A DNA stretch of 64,000 nt, from positions 310,001 through 374,000 of the forward strand of contig CAVVRY010000007.1 of assembly GCA_963750735.1 (NCBI GenBank), given 5' to 3'. A program made the translations under genes and the position numbers. The notes below the pieces were generated by a model that made no database searches, was not told the DNA's origin, and saw nothing but the letters and a program-made list of their open reading frames with translations. The stretch is from JANTGF01 sp963750735 (lineage in GTDB: Bacteria; Bacteroidota; Bacteroidia; Bacteroidales; VadinHA17). The first letter of the stretch is position 1; every line of letters starts with the position of its first letter. Of the stretch, positions 26,861 through 37,600 are shown piece after piece.

Positions 26861-29800
26861 TTATCTTCCTGGTACTTCCGGAATTATCTGAGTATCCTTC
26901 TCATTGAATTTTTTCCGCAATGAATGTATATATGGAATAACAATGTCATTCTTTTGCTCACTGGTGCCATCGTAGGTAATAGTTACTATTGGAACCCCGG
27001 TCGCTTTGTGGATCTGATTTTTCATAGCTTCTGTTATCAATGATGGGCAACAAAAAGCCGGGTTGGTCTGCACAAACAGGGAAACATCAGGGTATTTTTC
27101 AAGAATATGAAAAATCTTAAGTATGTTATCATATGATTCACCCGATTGGAAAAGGTTTATGTTAAATGTTTTAAGATTTTTCTCAAGGGCTCTTGCGTTA
27201 ATCTCATTATTTACACCTAAATAAGGTTCAAAATACTTGTAATATCTCTTCTCAATATATTTTAAGCCTGAAAGCAAAGTTCTAAATCCTATAGCCTCCA
27301 GGTTTTTCCCTTTCGCAATTCTCCTCCTAATTACATTTTCTATCGTAATTTTCGTGTAATCATTATAAGGTGTATTTATGACTTCTCCACCTGCATTCTC
27401 AATGGTTTTTATCAGGTTTTGGTTCATAATATCATTATCACGTACAAATAAATCACCGAAAATGGCAACCTGAGGTTTCTTAATGTTATGCCGCTCAATT
27501 TCATCAAACTCTTTAATCGACCAACGCAAAGCATTATCAAGCGTTTCGTTCCCCAAAAAAGCCTGTTCAATAACCTGGATACTGAATTTAAGGGCTGCAT
27601 CAGTCTGGCCCTTAGTTAGCTCATAAGGCCGAAGTCTGGTTGCTAGTCTCCGAAGTAAACCACCCAGCATATAGGCAAAATAGGCATAATATGTAGTATT
27701 CACCGATATCTCCAGATGAGAAAGTTCTCCAGAGTATACAGAAGCCTTTTCCATTCCATTTCCATGCTTCTCAAGCAAAGTTTTGACATACTGTGGGTAC
27801 ATCCTGATATTGCATGTAAGCTGTGATTCTGTCATCCATAGGATAGTATTGGCCGGATCCAGATTGTACTTGATGATATAATCCATATATTCCTGAGCAA
27901 TAATGTTTATTGGTAAACACTGCCCGGTATTATGAACCATACTTTTTTTAAGGCTCCGCTCACTATGTTCTAATAGTCTTGCATCATATCCGGTGCGCCG
28001 AAGGTTAGCTGCCACAAACCTGCCCGTTATATCATCCCAATTCGGAAAGAGAACTATTTTCCCTTTTGACAAGGCAGTTTCAGGCCTGGATAAGATTGGA
28101 CCCACAACTTTCTTTTTATCCGGGTTTAATCTTGAGTGATTCTTAAAAGCCCTTATTCCAGCCTCAATGCGAGTTTCGTAACCAACATTTGAATCATGTT
28201 CATCTACCTGCATTACAAGATAAGGTTTAGCCTCTTCTTCCAACATTTTCTTAAAGTAGTCGAGTACAAAAGAATCAGGTGCACATTTAAAAGCAGTTAT
28301 AAATACAGGATATACATTCCTTGTTTTAGCAATAACTCTTGTAACCTCTAAAGTTTTAGACGCATATTGCCAAGGAAAGGCTTGAAGCAGGTAATCTATA
28401 TCCAATACATCTTTTTGCTCATAGGGAATCATATCCTGGTAAAAAGTTTTCACTCCCATTCCTGAAAAAATTTCAGGAATTCTTTTATTCAGTGATTTCG
28501 ACAAAACCAGGTAGGGTCTTCCAATAAGCACAACTTTTATCTCATCATCGTCAAGGTGGTTATCATCGTACAACTTCTTCATTCCGGCCTTCTGGTCAGT
28601 ATATGTATCCAAAGCCTTTCGATAAGCCTTTTTAACCTCTATAATTCCTTTTTCACCCGGTATAATTTTCTGAATTTCAGAATGTAACACATTAATAACA
28701 TGATCATCCCCTTTTGAATAATTAATATAGGGCAAAAGGCATTTTTCTTTAATCTTATCGTTAATGAGTGAAACAACGGATGGACTAAACTGGGTATAAT
28801 AACAATAATTAGTTTCCTTTCCACTCTGCTTATCTCTTGATTCAAGATAGATAGGCAGAAAGATATAATCCGTTCTTTCAGCCAGCCAGGCAACATGTCC
28901 ATACATGGCATGCATTGGGGCACAAAATTCAGCTCCAGCCAACCGTTTTCCTTCCTGCACGGGACTTGAATAATTCTCACTGGTACGTGTGGGTATGCCT
29001 AAATTATGAAAAAAGTTTTGCCACAAGCTCAACTCATCAAAGAGATGTAAAGAAGCAGGAAGGCCGATAGTAATTGTACTTTTTCTATTAGTGAGTTTTG
29101 GAATAGAAAGTATTTTATTTCTTTCCTTAAGCAAATCAAAACCAGAAGTATTTTTATCAACGAATTTCTCCGTGTTGTAATCCCTTCCGCATAAAAAACC
29201 ATAAGCCACCTTTTCTCCATTCACATCTGCCACACTAATGCGACACTTGTTATTGCAGAAGTTACAGGTCTCTGTTGAAACGGGTATATCATTCTTAAAA
29301 AGCTTGATCCCTTTAAAATTAGATGTCCCTTTGAACTCATCTTTTATCAATAAAGCGGTTCCAAGAGCACCTGTGAGATGACAATAACGGGAAACAAATA
29401 TTTCCTTACCCAGTTTTTCTTCAAATGCAGCTACCAGGGCTTTATTCCTTGCTGTAGCTCCCTGGAAACAAACCTGATTGCCTATGGAAGATTCCACAGC
29501 TACTTTCTGGAGATAATTTTCTCTAACCGAATACAAGGTACTCGCTAGAATTTCCCTCATTTTGTACCCCTGGTTAAGATAATGGTTTATATCTCGTTCC
29601 ATAAATACTGTACACCTATCGCTTGCAAGTGGGGATCTAACTCCTTCCGCTAAATCAGAGAAATCGGTTAGTTTTACCCCCAGTTTTTGGGCCTGTTCTT
29701 CAATAAAACTCCCGGTGCCTGCTGCACATACTGAATTCATTTGAGAGAAACTCACCCTTCCCTCATTCATCAGGGTAAATTTGGCATCCTGTCCCCCAAT

Positions 29801-31108
29801 TTCAATAATTGTATCGGTTTTCGGATTTAGTTTATAGGCTGCCTGAGCATGTGAGGTTATTTCATCGATGATTAAGTCGGCTCCAATCAGGGCACCAATA
29901 AATTTTCTTCCTGATCCGGTTGTTCCAACCCCTTTAAATCTTAATTTAATTCGCCTGTTGTTTAGCAATGAATCTATGGCCTCAAATAAGGCCCTGGTTG
30001 CCATCAATGGTTCACCATTTGTGTAGGTATACAGTCCAATAAGAGCCTGACTGTTTTCATCCATTATCATAGCTTTGGTACTTGTTGAACCAATGTCGAT
30101 TCCCATATATACCTGCAGTAATTGTCCCTTCTGCAGGGGTCTATAAATTTCAACCTGAATTTCTCTGCTATGTTTGACTACCTTAGGTTTGAAGTTATAT
30201 GATTCCTCAGAAAAAAAGTCCGGATACTTTGATAGTTTAAGTGAGAGAGGGTTATTGAAGTAATCCCTATCCTTTTCTTCCATGTTCAATAATTCACTAA
30301 ACCCGGTTAATTGAGTGAAATTTTTCTCAGTCTTATTATCGTCCAGAAAGAGTAATCCTGCACCAATTGATGCATACAAATGTGGGTTCTCGTCAACTAC
30401 CAGCTGAATTCCAAGAATTGATTCTAAATGACGCTTTACCGCAGAATTTTGGGCTACTCCACCAGCAAATACAACTCTCCCCTCAGGAATAGACTCAGAA
30501 AAGAGTGTATCAACTAAATTCTTAGCCAATCCCTTACAAAGGCTATCACAAATGGCCCCTTTGGAGTATCCTGCTTGCTGTGCATGAATCAGATCAGTTT
30601 TAGCGAAAACCGCACACCGCGATGCTATATCCGGAATTGCATCTGTGTTTTTATCAGCTATATCTACTAGCTCTTCTATTCCAACAAGGTTCAGTCTGTT
30701 TGCCTGCTGATCCAGAAAACTTCCGGTACCAGCTGCACAAGAAGTATTTGATACAGAATGCTTATAACTTCCATCTTCATTGAAAGCAATCAACTGGAAT
30801 CGGCCCGCCCCTACAAATAATAATGCCCGGGCTGAGGAATGGTATTGTTTTGTCGCAGCAATAATACTTACCTGTGGATCGTATGCTATAACTCTGTTAT
30901 TGAACCAGCTACCAGCTGCCGGACTAACAACAGTTTGAACAGCTGACAAGTCGAAATCAGCTTCCATCCCGATAAGTGTTTCCCTAACCTTTCCATGATG
31001 AAATTGATATGATTTCTGTAACAAAGCTCCTTCATAACTAAATTGAACTATCGAAACCGAAACGGAGCCTATATCTATGCTTAATACGGAAGGTATCTTA
31101 AAACTCAT
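26861..31108 (-). CDS. Large acyl-CoA dehydratase activase-type protein (two BadF/HgdC-like ATPase domains, DUF2229, HgdB-like region)
   Basis: 1415 residues. Two ASKHA ATPase domains occur in tandem. The first (about 1-270) has SIDIGSVSVSIVQF, CAAGTGSFLDQQANRL and FAGGVAQNSAVKRHL. The second (about 330-595) has YMGIDIGSTSTKAMIMDE, EIGGQDAKF, CAAGTGSFIEEQ and GALGTALL. A Cys-rich CNFCNNKCRISVAD (about 620) and CGRDY follow, then the DUF2229 region and an HgdB-like C-terminus. In 2-hydroxyacyl-CoA dehydratases the activase, an iron-sulfur ATPase, injects an electron into the dehydratase. These long fused versions are widespread in anaerobes but their substrate is not established. No dehydratase subunits are encoded beside it. 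Confidence 0.85.
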   Translation of the reverse strand: MSFKIPSVLSIDIGSVSVSIVQFSYEGALLQKSYQFHHGKVRETLIGMEADFDLSAVQTVVSPAAGSWFNNRVIAYDPQVSIIAATKQYHSSARALLFVGAGRFQLIAFNEDGSYKHSVSNTSCAAGTGSFLDQQANRLNLVGIEELVDIADKNTDAIPDIASRCAVFAKTDLIHAQQAGYSKGAICDSLCKGLAKNLVDTLFSESIPEGRVVFAGGVAQNSAVKRHLESILGIQLVVDENPHLYASIGAGLLFLDDNKTEKNFTQLTGFSELLNMEEKDRDYFNNPLSLKLSKYPDFFSEESYNFKPKVVKHSREIQVEIYRPLQKGQLLQVYMGIDIGSTSTKAMIMDENSQALIGLYTYTNGEPLMATRALFEAIDSLLNNRRIKLRFKGVGTTGSGRKFIGALIGADLIIDEITSHAQAAYKLNPKTDTIIEIGGQDAKFTLMNEGRVSFSQMNSVCAAGTGSFIEEQAQKLGVKLTDFSDLAEGVRSPLASDRCTVFMERDINHYLNQGYKMREILASTLYSVRENYLQKVAVESSIGNQVCFQGATARNKALVAAFEEKLGKEIFVSRYCHLTGALGTALLIKDEFKGTSNFKGIKLFKNDIPVSTETCNFCNNKCRISVADVNGEKVAYGFLCGRDYNTEKFVDKNTSGFDLLKERNKILSIPKLTNRKSTITIGLPASLHLFDELSLWQNFFHNLGIPTRTSENYSSPVQEGKRLAGAEFCAPMHAMYGHVAWLAERTDYIFLPIYLESRDKQSGKETNYCYYTQFSPSVVSLINDKIKEKCLLPYINYSKGDDHVINVLHSEIQKIIPGEKGIIEVKKAYRKALDTYTDQKAGMKKLYDDNHLDDDEIKVVLIGRPYLVLSKSLNKRIPEIFSGMGVKTFYQDMIPYEQKDVLDIDYLLQAFPWQYASKTLEVTRVIAKTRNVYPVFITAFKCAPDSFVLDYFKKMLEEEAKPYLVMQVDEHDSNVGYETRIEAGIRAFKNHSRLNPDKKKVVGPILSRPETALSKGKIVLFPNWDDITGRFVAANLRRTGYDARLLEHSERSLKKSMVHNTGQCLPINIIAQEYMDYIIKYNLDPANTILWMTESQLTCNIRMYPQYVKTLLEKHGNGMEKASVYSGELSHLEISVNTTYYAYFAYMLGGLLRRLATRLRPYELTKGQTDAALKFSIQVIEQAFLGNETLDNALRWSIKEFDEIERHNIKKPQVAIFGDLFVRDNDIMNQNLIKTIENAGGEVINTPYNDYTKITIENVIRRRIAKGKNLEAIGFRTLLSGLKYIEKRYYKYFEPYLGVNNEINARALEKNLKTFNINLFQSGESYDNILKIFHILEKYPDVSLFVQTNPAFCCPSLITEAMKNQIHKATGVPIVTITYDGTSEQKNDIVIPYIHSLRKKFNEKDTQIIPEVPGR

Positions 31109-31219
31109 CCTTTCTGAAGTATTTTTGAAGAAATTAAAAGCAAAAACTCTACAAAAACTCGATATTGAGCAGTGGAATTAAGAAAAACAGATTCAAAATC
31201 AGGAAAATTATTTTGGCTC

Positions 31220-31603
31220 TTAATCAAACAAACTGGGATCTCGAACTAAAAGCTGAATGGCAGAGTGAGGGACGATTACATATTTTTCCTGGTTAAAGAA
31301 TATCTCGAATCCACTGTTTTGCAAATAAATGGCAAGGTCCCCTTCTTTTGGCTGAAGTGGAACATATTTTACATCTTCTGACTTGTCTTTCCAGGGCTCA
31401 TCAACATCGGTTATAGCAGGAATAGGGTATCCAGGTCCAACCTTAACCACATAACCACTATGCATGTTCTCTTTTTCCTGCACACCTGGTGGCAAATAAA
31501 GTCCTGATTTTGTTTTGGATTGTGCACTTGATGGTTTTACAAGCACACGGTCACCCACTACAATTAATTTATCAAGTCCTTTTTGTTCAATATTTAAAGT
31601 CAT
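31220..31603 (-). CDS. GroES-like co-chaperonin
   Basis: 127 residues. GDRVLVKPSSAQSKTKSGLYLP (about 17-38) is the GroES beta-barrel core with its mobile loop. It is longer than the ~95-residue housekeeping GroES, with an insert (GPGYPIPAITDVDEPWKD) where the dome loop lies, and has no groEL next to it. It is therefore probably a paralogue rather than the main groS. It lies 111 bp upstream of the activase gene on the same strand, and co-transcription is possible. A specialised folding role is only inference. Confidence 0.8.
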   Translation of the reverse strand: MTLNIEQKGLDKLIVVGDRVLVKPSSAQSKTKSGLYLPPGVQEKENMHSGYVVKVGPGYPIPAITDVDEPWKDKSEDVKYVPLQPKEGDLAIYLQNSGFEIFFNQEKYVIVPHSAIQLLVRDPSLFD

Positions 31604-31728
31604 CTAATTACAAATTTCGGACTACTAATATACAATTTGTTTTTAGCAAAATAACCAAGTTTGAAACAATTAAGTCATGTGAATATTTTGTATAATTATA
31701 AAATTGTTGTTATTCAAATCATTCATAT

Positions 31729-32415
31729 ATGGAAACATTCTTTATTCTTGTTGAACCATCGGTTCCTGAAAATATTGGTGCATCGGCAAGAGCAATTAAA
31801 ACCATGGGCTTTACCTCCCTGAGAATGGTAAAGCCAGAAGGTTATCCTGATGAAAGAGCCAACTGGTTAGCACATGGATCTCAGGAAATCCTTGAAAAGG
31901 CATTGGTCTTTCCTAGCCTCAGCGAAGCGATCAAGGACCTTGATTTCGTTATTGGCACAAGCGCAAAGAAAAGAAGCGTAAAATTTGACTATTACCCAAT
32001 TTCAGAGGTAAAAGACATTATCGCCAAAAAAGAAGATAATATCCGTTCTTTGGGATTGGTATTTGGCAAAGAAGAATCGGGTCTTTCAAATCAAGAATTA
32101 GACTTATGTGATCTTATTTCATATGTTCCTATGGCTAAGCCATATCCTTCTTTAAACTTATCTCAGGCAGTTATGGTTTATGCCTACCAATTGGCAGACT
32201 TGAGTATTGAAAACCAAATAAATGAAAGCAATCCTTCCTTTAAAAGTCATAGAGAGTTGAAGAAAAAAGCCGAAGTAATATTAGAGAGAATAGGCATTCC
32301 AAAGGATGATGCCAAATTTAACAGAATTATAGAACGATTTGCCCTGCTTAATGAAACGGACCTTAACCTGGTTCATTCGATAAGCAACAAATTATCGTCT
32401 TTGCTGGATTCTTGA
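31729..32415 (+). CDS. SPOUT-family RNA 2'-O-methyltransferase, TrmH/TrmJ type
   Basis: 228 residues. The trefoil-knot methyltransferase motifs are visible: an N-terminal PENIGASARAIKTMGF (Asn and Arg of motif 1), LVFGKEESGLSNQEL (motif 2, about 109-123), and PYPSLNLSQAVMVYAYQL (motif 3, about 143-160). The order and spacing are closest to TrmJ-like tRNA Cm/Um32 methylases, with a C-terminal helical tail (RIGIPKDDAKFNRIIERF) of the TrmJ kind. It is cytosolic. The exact RNA target cannot be fixed from sequence. It stands alone between two minus-strand genes. Confidence 0.85.
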   Translation: METFFILVEPSVPENIGASARAIKTMGFTSLRMVKPEGYPDERANWLAHGSQEILEKALVFPSLSEAIKDLDFVIGTSAKKRSVKFDYYPISEVKDIIAKKEDNIRSLGLVFGKEESGLSNQELDLCDLISYVPMAKPYPSLNLSQAVMVYAYQLADLSIENQINESNPSFKSHRELKKKAEVILERIGIPKDDAKFNRIIERFALLNETDLNLVHSISNKLSSLLDS

Positions 32416-32451
32416 TCAGCCAATTTTGAAACAGTTTGTTGCAAGACTGTA

Positions 32452-33579
32452 TTAGGTCATATCAAAAACAGAAATATAAGCAGGCTTTTCAAAGAATTCT
32501 TTTTGCTCATTTTCAGGAACATCAAGAAATTTAACACGAACATTTGCAGGCTGGGATTTCATAACCTTGCATAAAAAGCCAAGGTTTCCTGCTTCAATCA
32601 CATCTTTGTACAAAGAACTTTCAGTATCCATCCAGCTTAGGCCAACATTGACACCCAACATGGTACAAGCAGACTCAAACAAACCAGGAAGTTTTTTTTC
32701 ATGTCCTGGTTTATAATAAATCCCCTCAAATGCAGCGAATTTAAAACTACCGGGTTGGAAAAGTTTTGACATTAAGGGCAACTTTGGGACCATCTTCATC
32801 AATAATGCACCATTGCGGCCCGGGAATTCCAGGATCTCCCACTCTACCCTATTTGCCTGCACTCCTGCAACAATTTCACCCTTTTCCTTATGTACAAAAT
32901 ACTGATCCTTATAAAAGATGTTATCGGTATAAAAAGTTGTGTAGTCAAAGTATTTTTCATTGAGTTTTTCTAAAACTTCGGATTTTTCTTCAGGTGAAAT
33001 AACACTTACATTTTCATTCTTCTTAGGATAAAATCTACTGAACACCAGGGTTGCAAACTCACGGGTTGTGATATAACCCATCATGCTGCTAAAATCCATT
33101 GACCTGTAGTTCTTCTTTTCAATATATGCAAAGGAGATAGATTTTGTACCAGATGACATTGAAGGATCGTTCAGGCTGGCCATATTATCAAAGAAGGGAA
33201 TAACCTTATCCTTTATTAGATTGTTCTTTTTAAAGATATTACCTTGTTTTTTAGCTTCTTTAAGTTCTTTTTTTCTTTCCTTATAGGACTTAACACGTAA
33301 GGGTGCAAAAATTGAAAAGTACCTGATGTAATAGGTGCTGAATGATTTAGATCCATTTTTAGCCATTCTGTGTACCAAACCTACAGTTCCCAGAAGTCTG
33401 GTTGATTTGCGCAGTGTCATAAAGTAAACCAGGCCCATATCACCCAATTTATTCACAGTGTCTACCAACCTGTAAATAAGACCGCGGGGTGTACCAAGAA
33501 TCGTTCTGGAAATATGATTCTGTATGTCGTCACTAGCCTGATTAACAACTTCCACCTTAAGATCGTGGTACTTTAGCAT
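32452..33579 (-). CDS. Conserved protein of unknown function, possible GNAT-like fold
   Basis: 375 residues with no signal peptide or membrane segment. I do not recognise the family with confidence. A very basic stretch (KSYKERKKELKEAKKQG, about 98-114) follows the N-terminal region. The middle and C-terminal parts (YFVHKEKGEIVAGVQANR, then FAAFEGIYYKPGHEKKLPGLF and DTESSLYKDVIEAGNLGFLCKV) resemble the layout of GNAT acyltransferases, where a cofactor-binding turn precedes a late hydrophobic strand, but no clear acetyl-CoA motif is visible. It ends 36 bp from the convergent methyltransferase gene and lies downstream of the CPBP protease gene. Confidence 0.5.
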   Translation of the reverse strand: MLKYHDLKVEVVNQASDDIQNHISRTILGTPRGLIYRLVDTVNKLGDMGLVYFMTLRKSTRLLGTVGLVHRMAKNGSKSFSTYYIRYFSIFAPLRVKSYKERKKELKEAKKQGNIFKKNNLIKDKVIPFFDNMASLNDPSMSSGTKSISFAYIEKKNYRSMDFSSMMGYITTREFATLVFSRFYPKKNENVSVISPEEKSEVLEKLNEKYFDYTTFYTDNIFYKDQYFVHKEKGEIVAGVQANRVEWEILEFPGRNGALLMKMVPKLPLMSKLFQPGSFKFAAFEGIYYKPGHEKKLPGLFESACTMLGVNVGLSWMDTESSLYKDVIEAGNLGFLCKVMKSQPANVRVKFLDVPENEQKEFFEKPAYISVFDMT

Positions 33580-33662
33580 GTCTGTCTTTACAAATAAATA
33601 TTTTTAAAAATCAACTTATTTATTTACAATTAATTAAGAGCTCCACAGAATAAGCTTTTAGA

Positions 33663-34616
33663 TTAGGCAATAATTTCTGTGTTCATTTCTTCATTCGAAA
33701 CTTTGCCGAATAGTCTATCAGTCCATTTATTCCAATGGTATTTTCGTGATGCCCATAAAATAAAAATGACCGAGGCGATAATTAACTCAATAAGATCAAC
33801 CAAGGGATTGATTTCCTTAACCGACAACAATGCAGGTGTTTGCAGGGCCGAAGCATCAAAAGTAAGGAAAATGGCCAAAAATACATTGTTTATGGCATGC
33901 ACACCCAAAGCCATTTCAAGGCCATCATCCATTAAAGTTGAAATCCCAAGAATTAATCCCAATATGATATACTGAGGTAAGGCCAAAGCGATTCCAAATT
34001 CTTTGATTTCGGGATTAAATATATGGAGCAATCCAAAAATAAGTGTTGTCGTTATCAGTGCTACAGCTCTATTTTGTGATCCTACCAGAATACCCTGCAT
34101 TAAGTAACCTCTGAAGAAAATTTCCTCAAATGCAGTCTGTAGTGGTAACATGAGCAGGGCTATAATAACCAGGAAAATAAATTTATCTGGCTGGAAATTC
34201 CAAACAAAATTTTCCGGATCAACCAGGTAATTAACTATCCCCATAAGCAACAACAAAATCAACCAAATACCAGCAGCGCTGAAAAATCGGTTCCAGGCAA
34301 ATCGAGACCGACCGGTAATGGTTTGCTTTAAACTTCTCTTATGCAAGACCTTAATAGAGAACCAAAGTGCAGCTAAACCTACGATAAAAGGGATAAGAAG
34401 AAGAATTAAATTAATATTCTGATCGATGCCAAAACCTGTCAGGTCAGTAGGATTATCAAAGTTGATCTCCCCATCTCCGGACATCATTTTCAATCCCATT
34501 ACCAAAGCCAGAGGTATAGCACCAATTACCTGAGAAGCAAAGATGACAATCAGGACACCACCCAGGTATCTTACAAATGTGTTTTGACCAATAAAAGAAT
34601 TGCTTACAAAGCTCAT
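33663..34616 (-). CDS. CPBP-family intramembrane glutamic endopeptidase
   Basis: 317 residues with about eight membrane helices. The three CPBP motifs are present: FEEIFFRGYLMQ (Glu-Glu...Arg, about 163-174), GLLHIFNP with its His (about 194-201), and LGVHAINNVFLA with His and Asn (about 236-247). The family includes CAAX-prenyl-endopeptidase-like and bacteriocin-immunity-type enzymes; the bacterial substrate is usually unknown. It has a long hydrophobic N-terminal section before the active core. It is transcribed away from the RHS-like gene's 3' end with about 80 bp between. Confidence 0.9.
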   Translation of the reverse strand: MSFVSNSFIGQNTFVRYLGGVLIVIFASQVIGAIPLALVMGLKMMSGDGEINFDNPTDLTGFGIDQNINLILLLIPFIVGLAALWFSIKVLHKRSLKQTITGRSRFAWNRFFSAAGIWLILLLLMGIVNYLVDPENFVWNFQPDKFIFLVIIALLMLPLQTAFEEIFFRGYLMQGILVGSQNRAVALITTTLIFGLLHIFNPEIKEFGIALALPQYIILGLILGISTLMDDGLEMALGVHAINNVFLAIFLTFDASALQTPALLSVKEINPLVDLIELIIASVIFILWASRKYHWNKWTDRLFGKVSNEEMNTEIIA

Positions 34617-34697
34617 TTCAGCATATTCGAATGAAAAAAGAGCTGCTAAAATAAGGAATATTTGTTAAGTATTAAATCAAAATAAATCAAGCGGTTA

Positions 34698-37600
34698 CTA
34701 ATTTGCTACTTTGATAAGTACAGTTTGTGATGCAGATTTATCGTGGGAAAAAATAGTACATCGGACATAGAATTCTTTTAGACCCAGCTTTTAAACTAAA
34801 ACTGTCAACATTAGAGTATGAGTCATTTATATCTCTGATAATGGACCAATTCAAAATGTCTGAATCTCTTTTTTCCCATACAAAATGATATGGAAAAGAA
34901 CCATTCTGTGCATTTGCAGTGAAATTGATCATATCACCAACCTGGATGAAAGTGGGTGAATAATTCAGTGTTATTTCCAGAGGGGCCGACCCAAGTTGAA
35001 AAACTGGTATACTATCTTTAATACCGTTTCCAATTAAATGTATGGTTCCATTTCTTTCCCCACCTTCGGAATTTGGATCACAAGTTACCATCAAAGATTC
35101 TCCGGGAGTATGATCCAGGTTTAGCCAGTTAACATCCGCATTAATTAAGAGAGGATCACAGCCATTATAGTGTAAACTCACCTGTATTGGACTTTGACCG
35201 GTGCCCATAGCATCAAAATACAAAATATCAGGATCTGGTTGAAAAGAGGGAGAGGATACATCAATAGTGGTATTAACACAGGTTGTATTATTGGACTCCC
35301 CTTCGGCTCTAACAAAATACAAGGTTGTTTTATCAGGTATTACATAAATAGAAGATCCCGTTCCAATTTTCGTTCCTCCACAAAAATCTTTATACCAGAT
35401 CCATTCAGCTCCAGTACCCAAACTACCTCCCGATACCTGAAGCTCAGTTCCACATGAGGGTACTATAGTATTGCTACCAGCCAAAATTGCAACAGGTGTT
35501 ATTGATGGGGTAATTTCAATAATCTCAAGTCCCTGACGGGTTGTATCACCCTGATAGGTCTTTAGATGATATTCATAGCTTTTAAGGATTTTATGCTCAT
35601 CATTTCTTATCTGAATAAGCCGTCCATAATTATCATATTCGTAATAGGTAGTTATTGAATTAGCATTTGTTTCTGAACTTACTCCCCAGAATGGATGATA
35701 TGTATATTTTGTCACAAAAGCATCATCAGGATAGGCCTGAATATTGGTAGTATATTCAGAGTTTATGACTCTGGCAGCCGGGAATAATTTATCAGAATCC
35801 CAATTTATGGAGTTGAAAACACCATTCTCCTCATGATACTGCAATATATTGGCTTTGGAATCATAGCTGTCAAAATGCAAAACAGGCCTGTATTTGATTC
35901 CCTCCAGTTGTTCAATTGTAGCCGGTAAAATCATATCCTCATTGAAAATGGCATACTTTGTTTTCTCACCGGCAATTTTCAAACTGTCTCTGAATGATTC
36001 AAAAATCAGGGGAGTATTTATTATATGCTTATCTAACAGCATACCAACTTCCGAACCTGATTCTGCCTCAGGATCACCAGGATAGAAATATTTTGTTACT
36101 AAAATACTGCTATCACTATCCCATGTTTTCTTATTAAGCAATTGAAGATGATCTGGATCAAATTCAAAAGTCTCAGCAGTTTGAACAGGATTCTGACCCT
36201 CCAGATCATAGCTTATAATTTCTTTTCTTTTTAGAACATTCCACCCTGTTGGTATATAAAATTTTTCATACAGGTAAGTAGATTCAGGAAGTTGGGTATT
36301 TTTGAACAACTTTTAAAGCGGGCAGATAAGTCCTGTTAATTGTGTCGTTTATGTCGTTATAAGAATTCTTTTCGTGGTGGCGTAAAGTTCCATCTTCCCG
36401 GTAAATCTTTTTTTCTTTTAGAAGTCCCCTTTTCCAATCGTATGATACAGCTGGAGGATAGGGAAAATCCTTTGAAGTTATATCGGGATAATTAATAGCA
36501 GAACTAAAGTCATAAACAGTTTTCCCCGCTCCCGGTCTGCTAACTTCTACCCTACTGTATCCTATGTGTGAGCCGGAAGTAACTGCTGCGGCTGATTTAC
36601 CAAACGAATATATGGTCAGTGGAGGTGCATTATAATTCAGAGTATTTTGGTTATTTAGATAATAAATCTCCTCAGGCGTATCGTAATATACTGGCCACGA
36701 CATCAATACACCACTGGAGCGGGTTTCATTATCATCGGTAATATTATATTTAAATCTTGTAATTCCTGTTGAATCTGCAACACGATCAACTGTGGTTAAC
36801 TGCTTAATCCTGAGTCCACCAACTATCTTTGAATTTTTAACCTCCACTGATTTCTTCCATTTCACTTCAACATACCCAAATTCAGATTCAATGCGTGGGA
36901 CAAATTCAACCTGATATCTTCCAGGTTCCAGAATCTTTGATTCCTCAGCACTATAATTCCATTCATTCCGAACGGGATTCCATTTTATCAGGTCCTCATC
37001 AAAGTATCCCTTTTCATATAATATTTCTCCCGAGCCACCTACCCTGGTAATTCGAATCAGACTATATGGATGTTCCAAACCAACAGAGGAAATTCGGTTT
37101 GGATGCACTTTGCTTCTGAAAAGAAAACTAAAACTGACCAGTGGATAGTCAAGGCTGTCAATATCAAGAGTTACAGACCTGTATTCACTTTTATCATCTG
37201 GAAAATACATTTCACCTGCCTTTGATCTCTCATTGGAATACTCCTGGGAATAAATTTTATAAGTTGTATCAAAGGCTGATTGTTGCTTATATTCAACTAT
37301 CGCCCTGGAGATATCACCCAGCTCATCTGCAATCGTTCCAATTTTATAATTTCCGGCTGGCAACCATACTTTTTTGGTTACTTCCCACCCGGAAGCCTGC
37401 TCTTTGTTCATCTGGTAGTCAAAAGCAAAAACAGTATCTCCCTCGGAATCAATTTTTATTGGACCCTGAATGTAAACCTTTGAATTATCAGATGGTTCTC
37501 CTGATCCATCCGGGAGATCTTTCCCGCTTCCAGCAATAATGTAAAACAAAGGCATAATTTTAACCTCCTGATCAAAATTTAGTCGAAAATTACTGATTTC

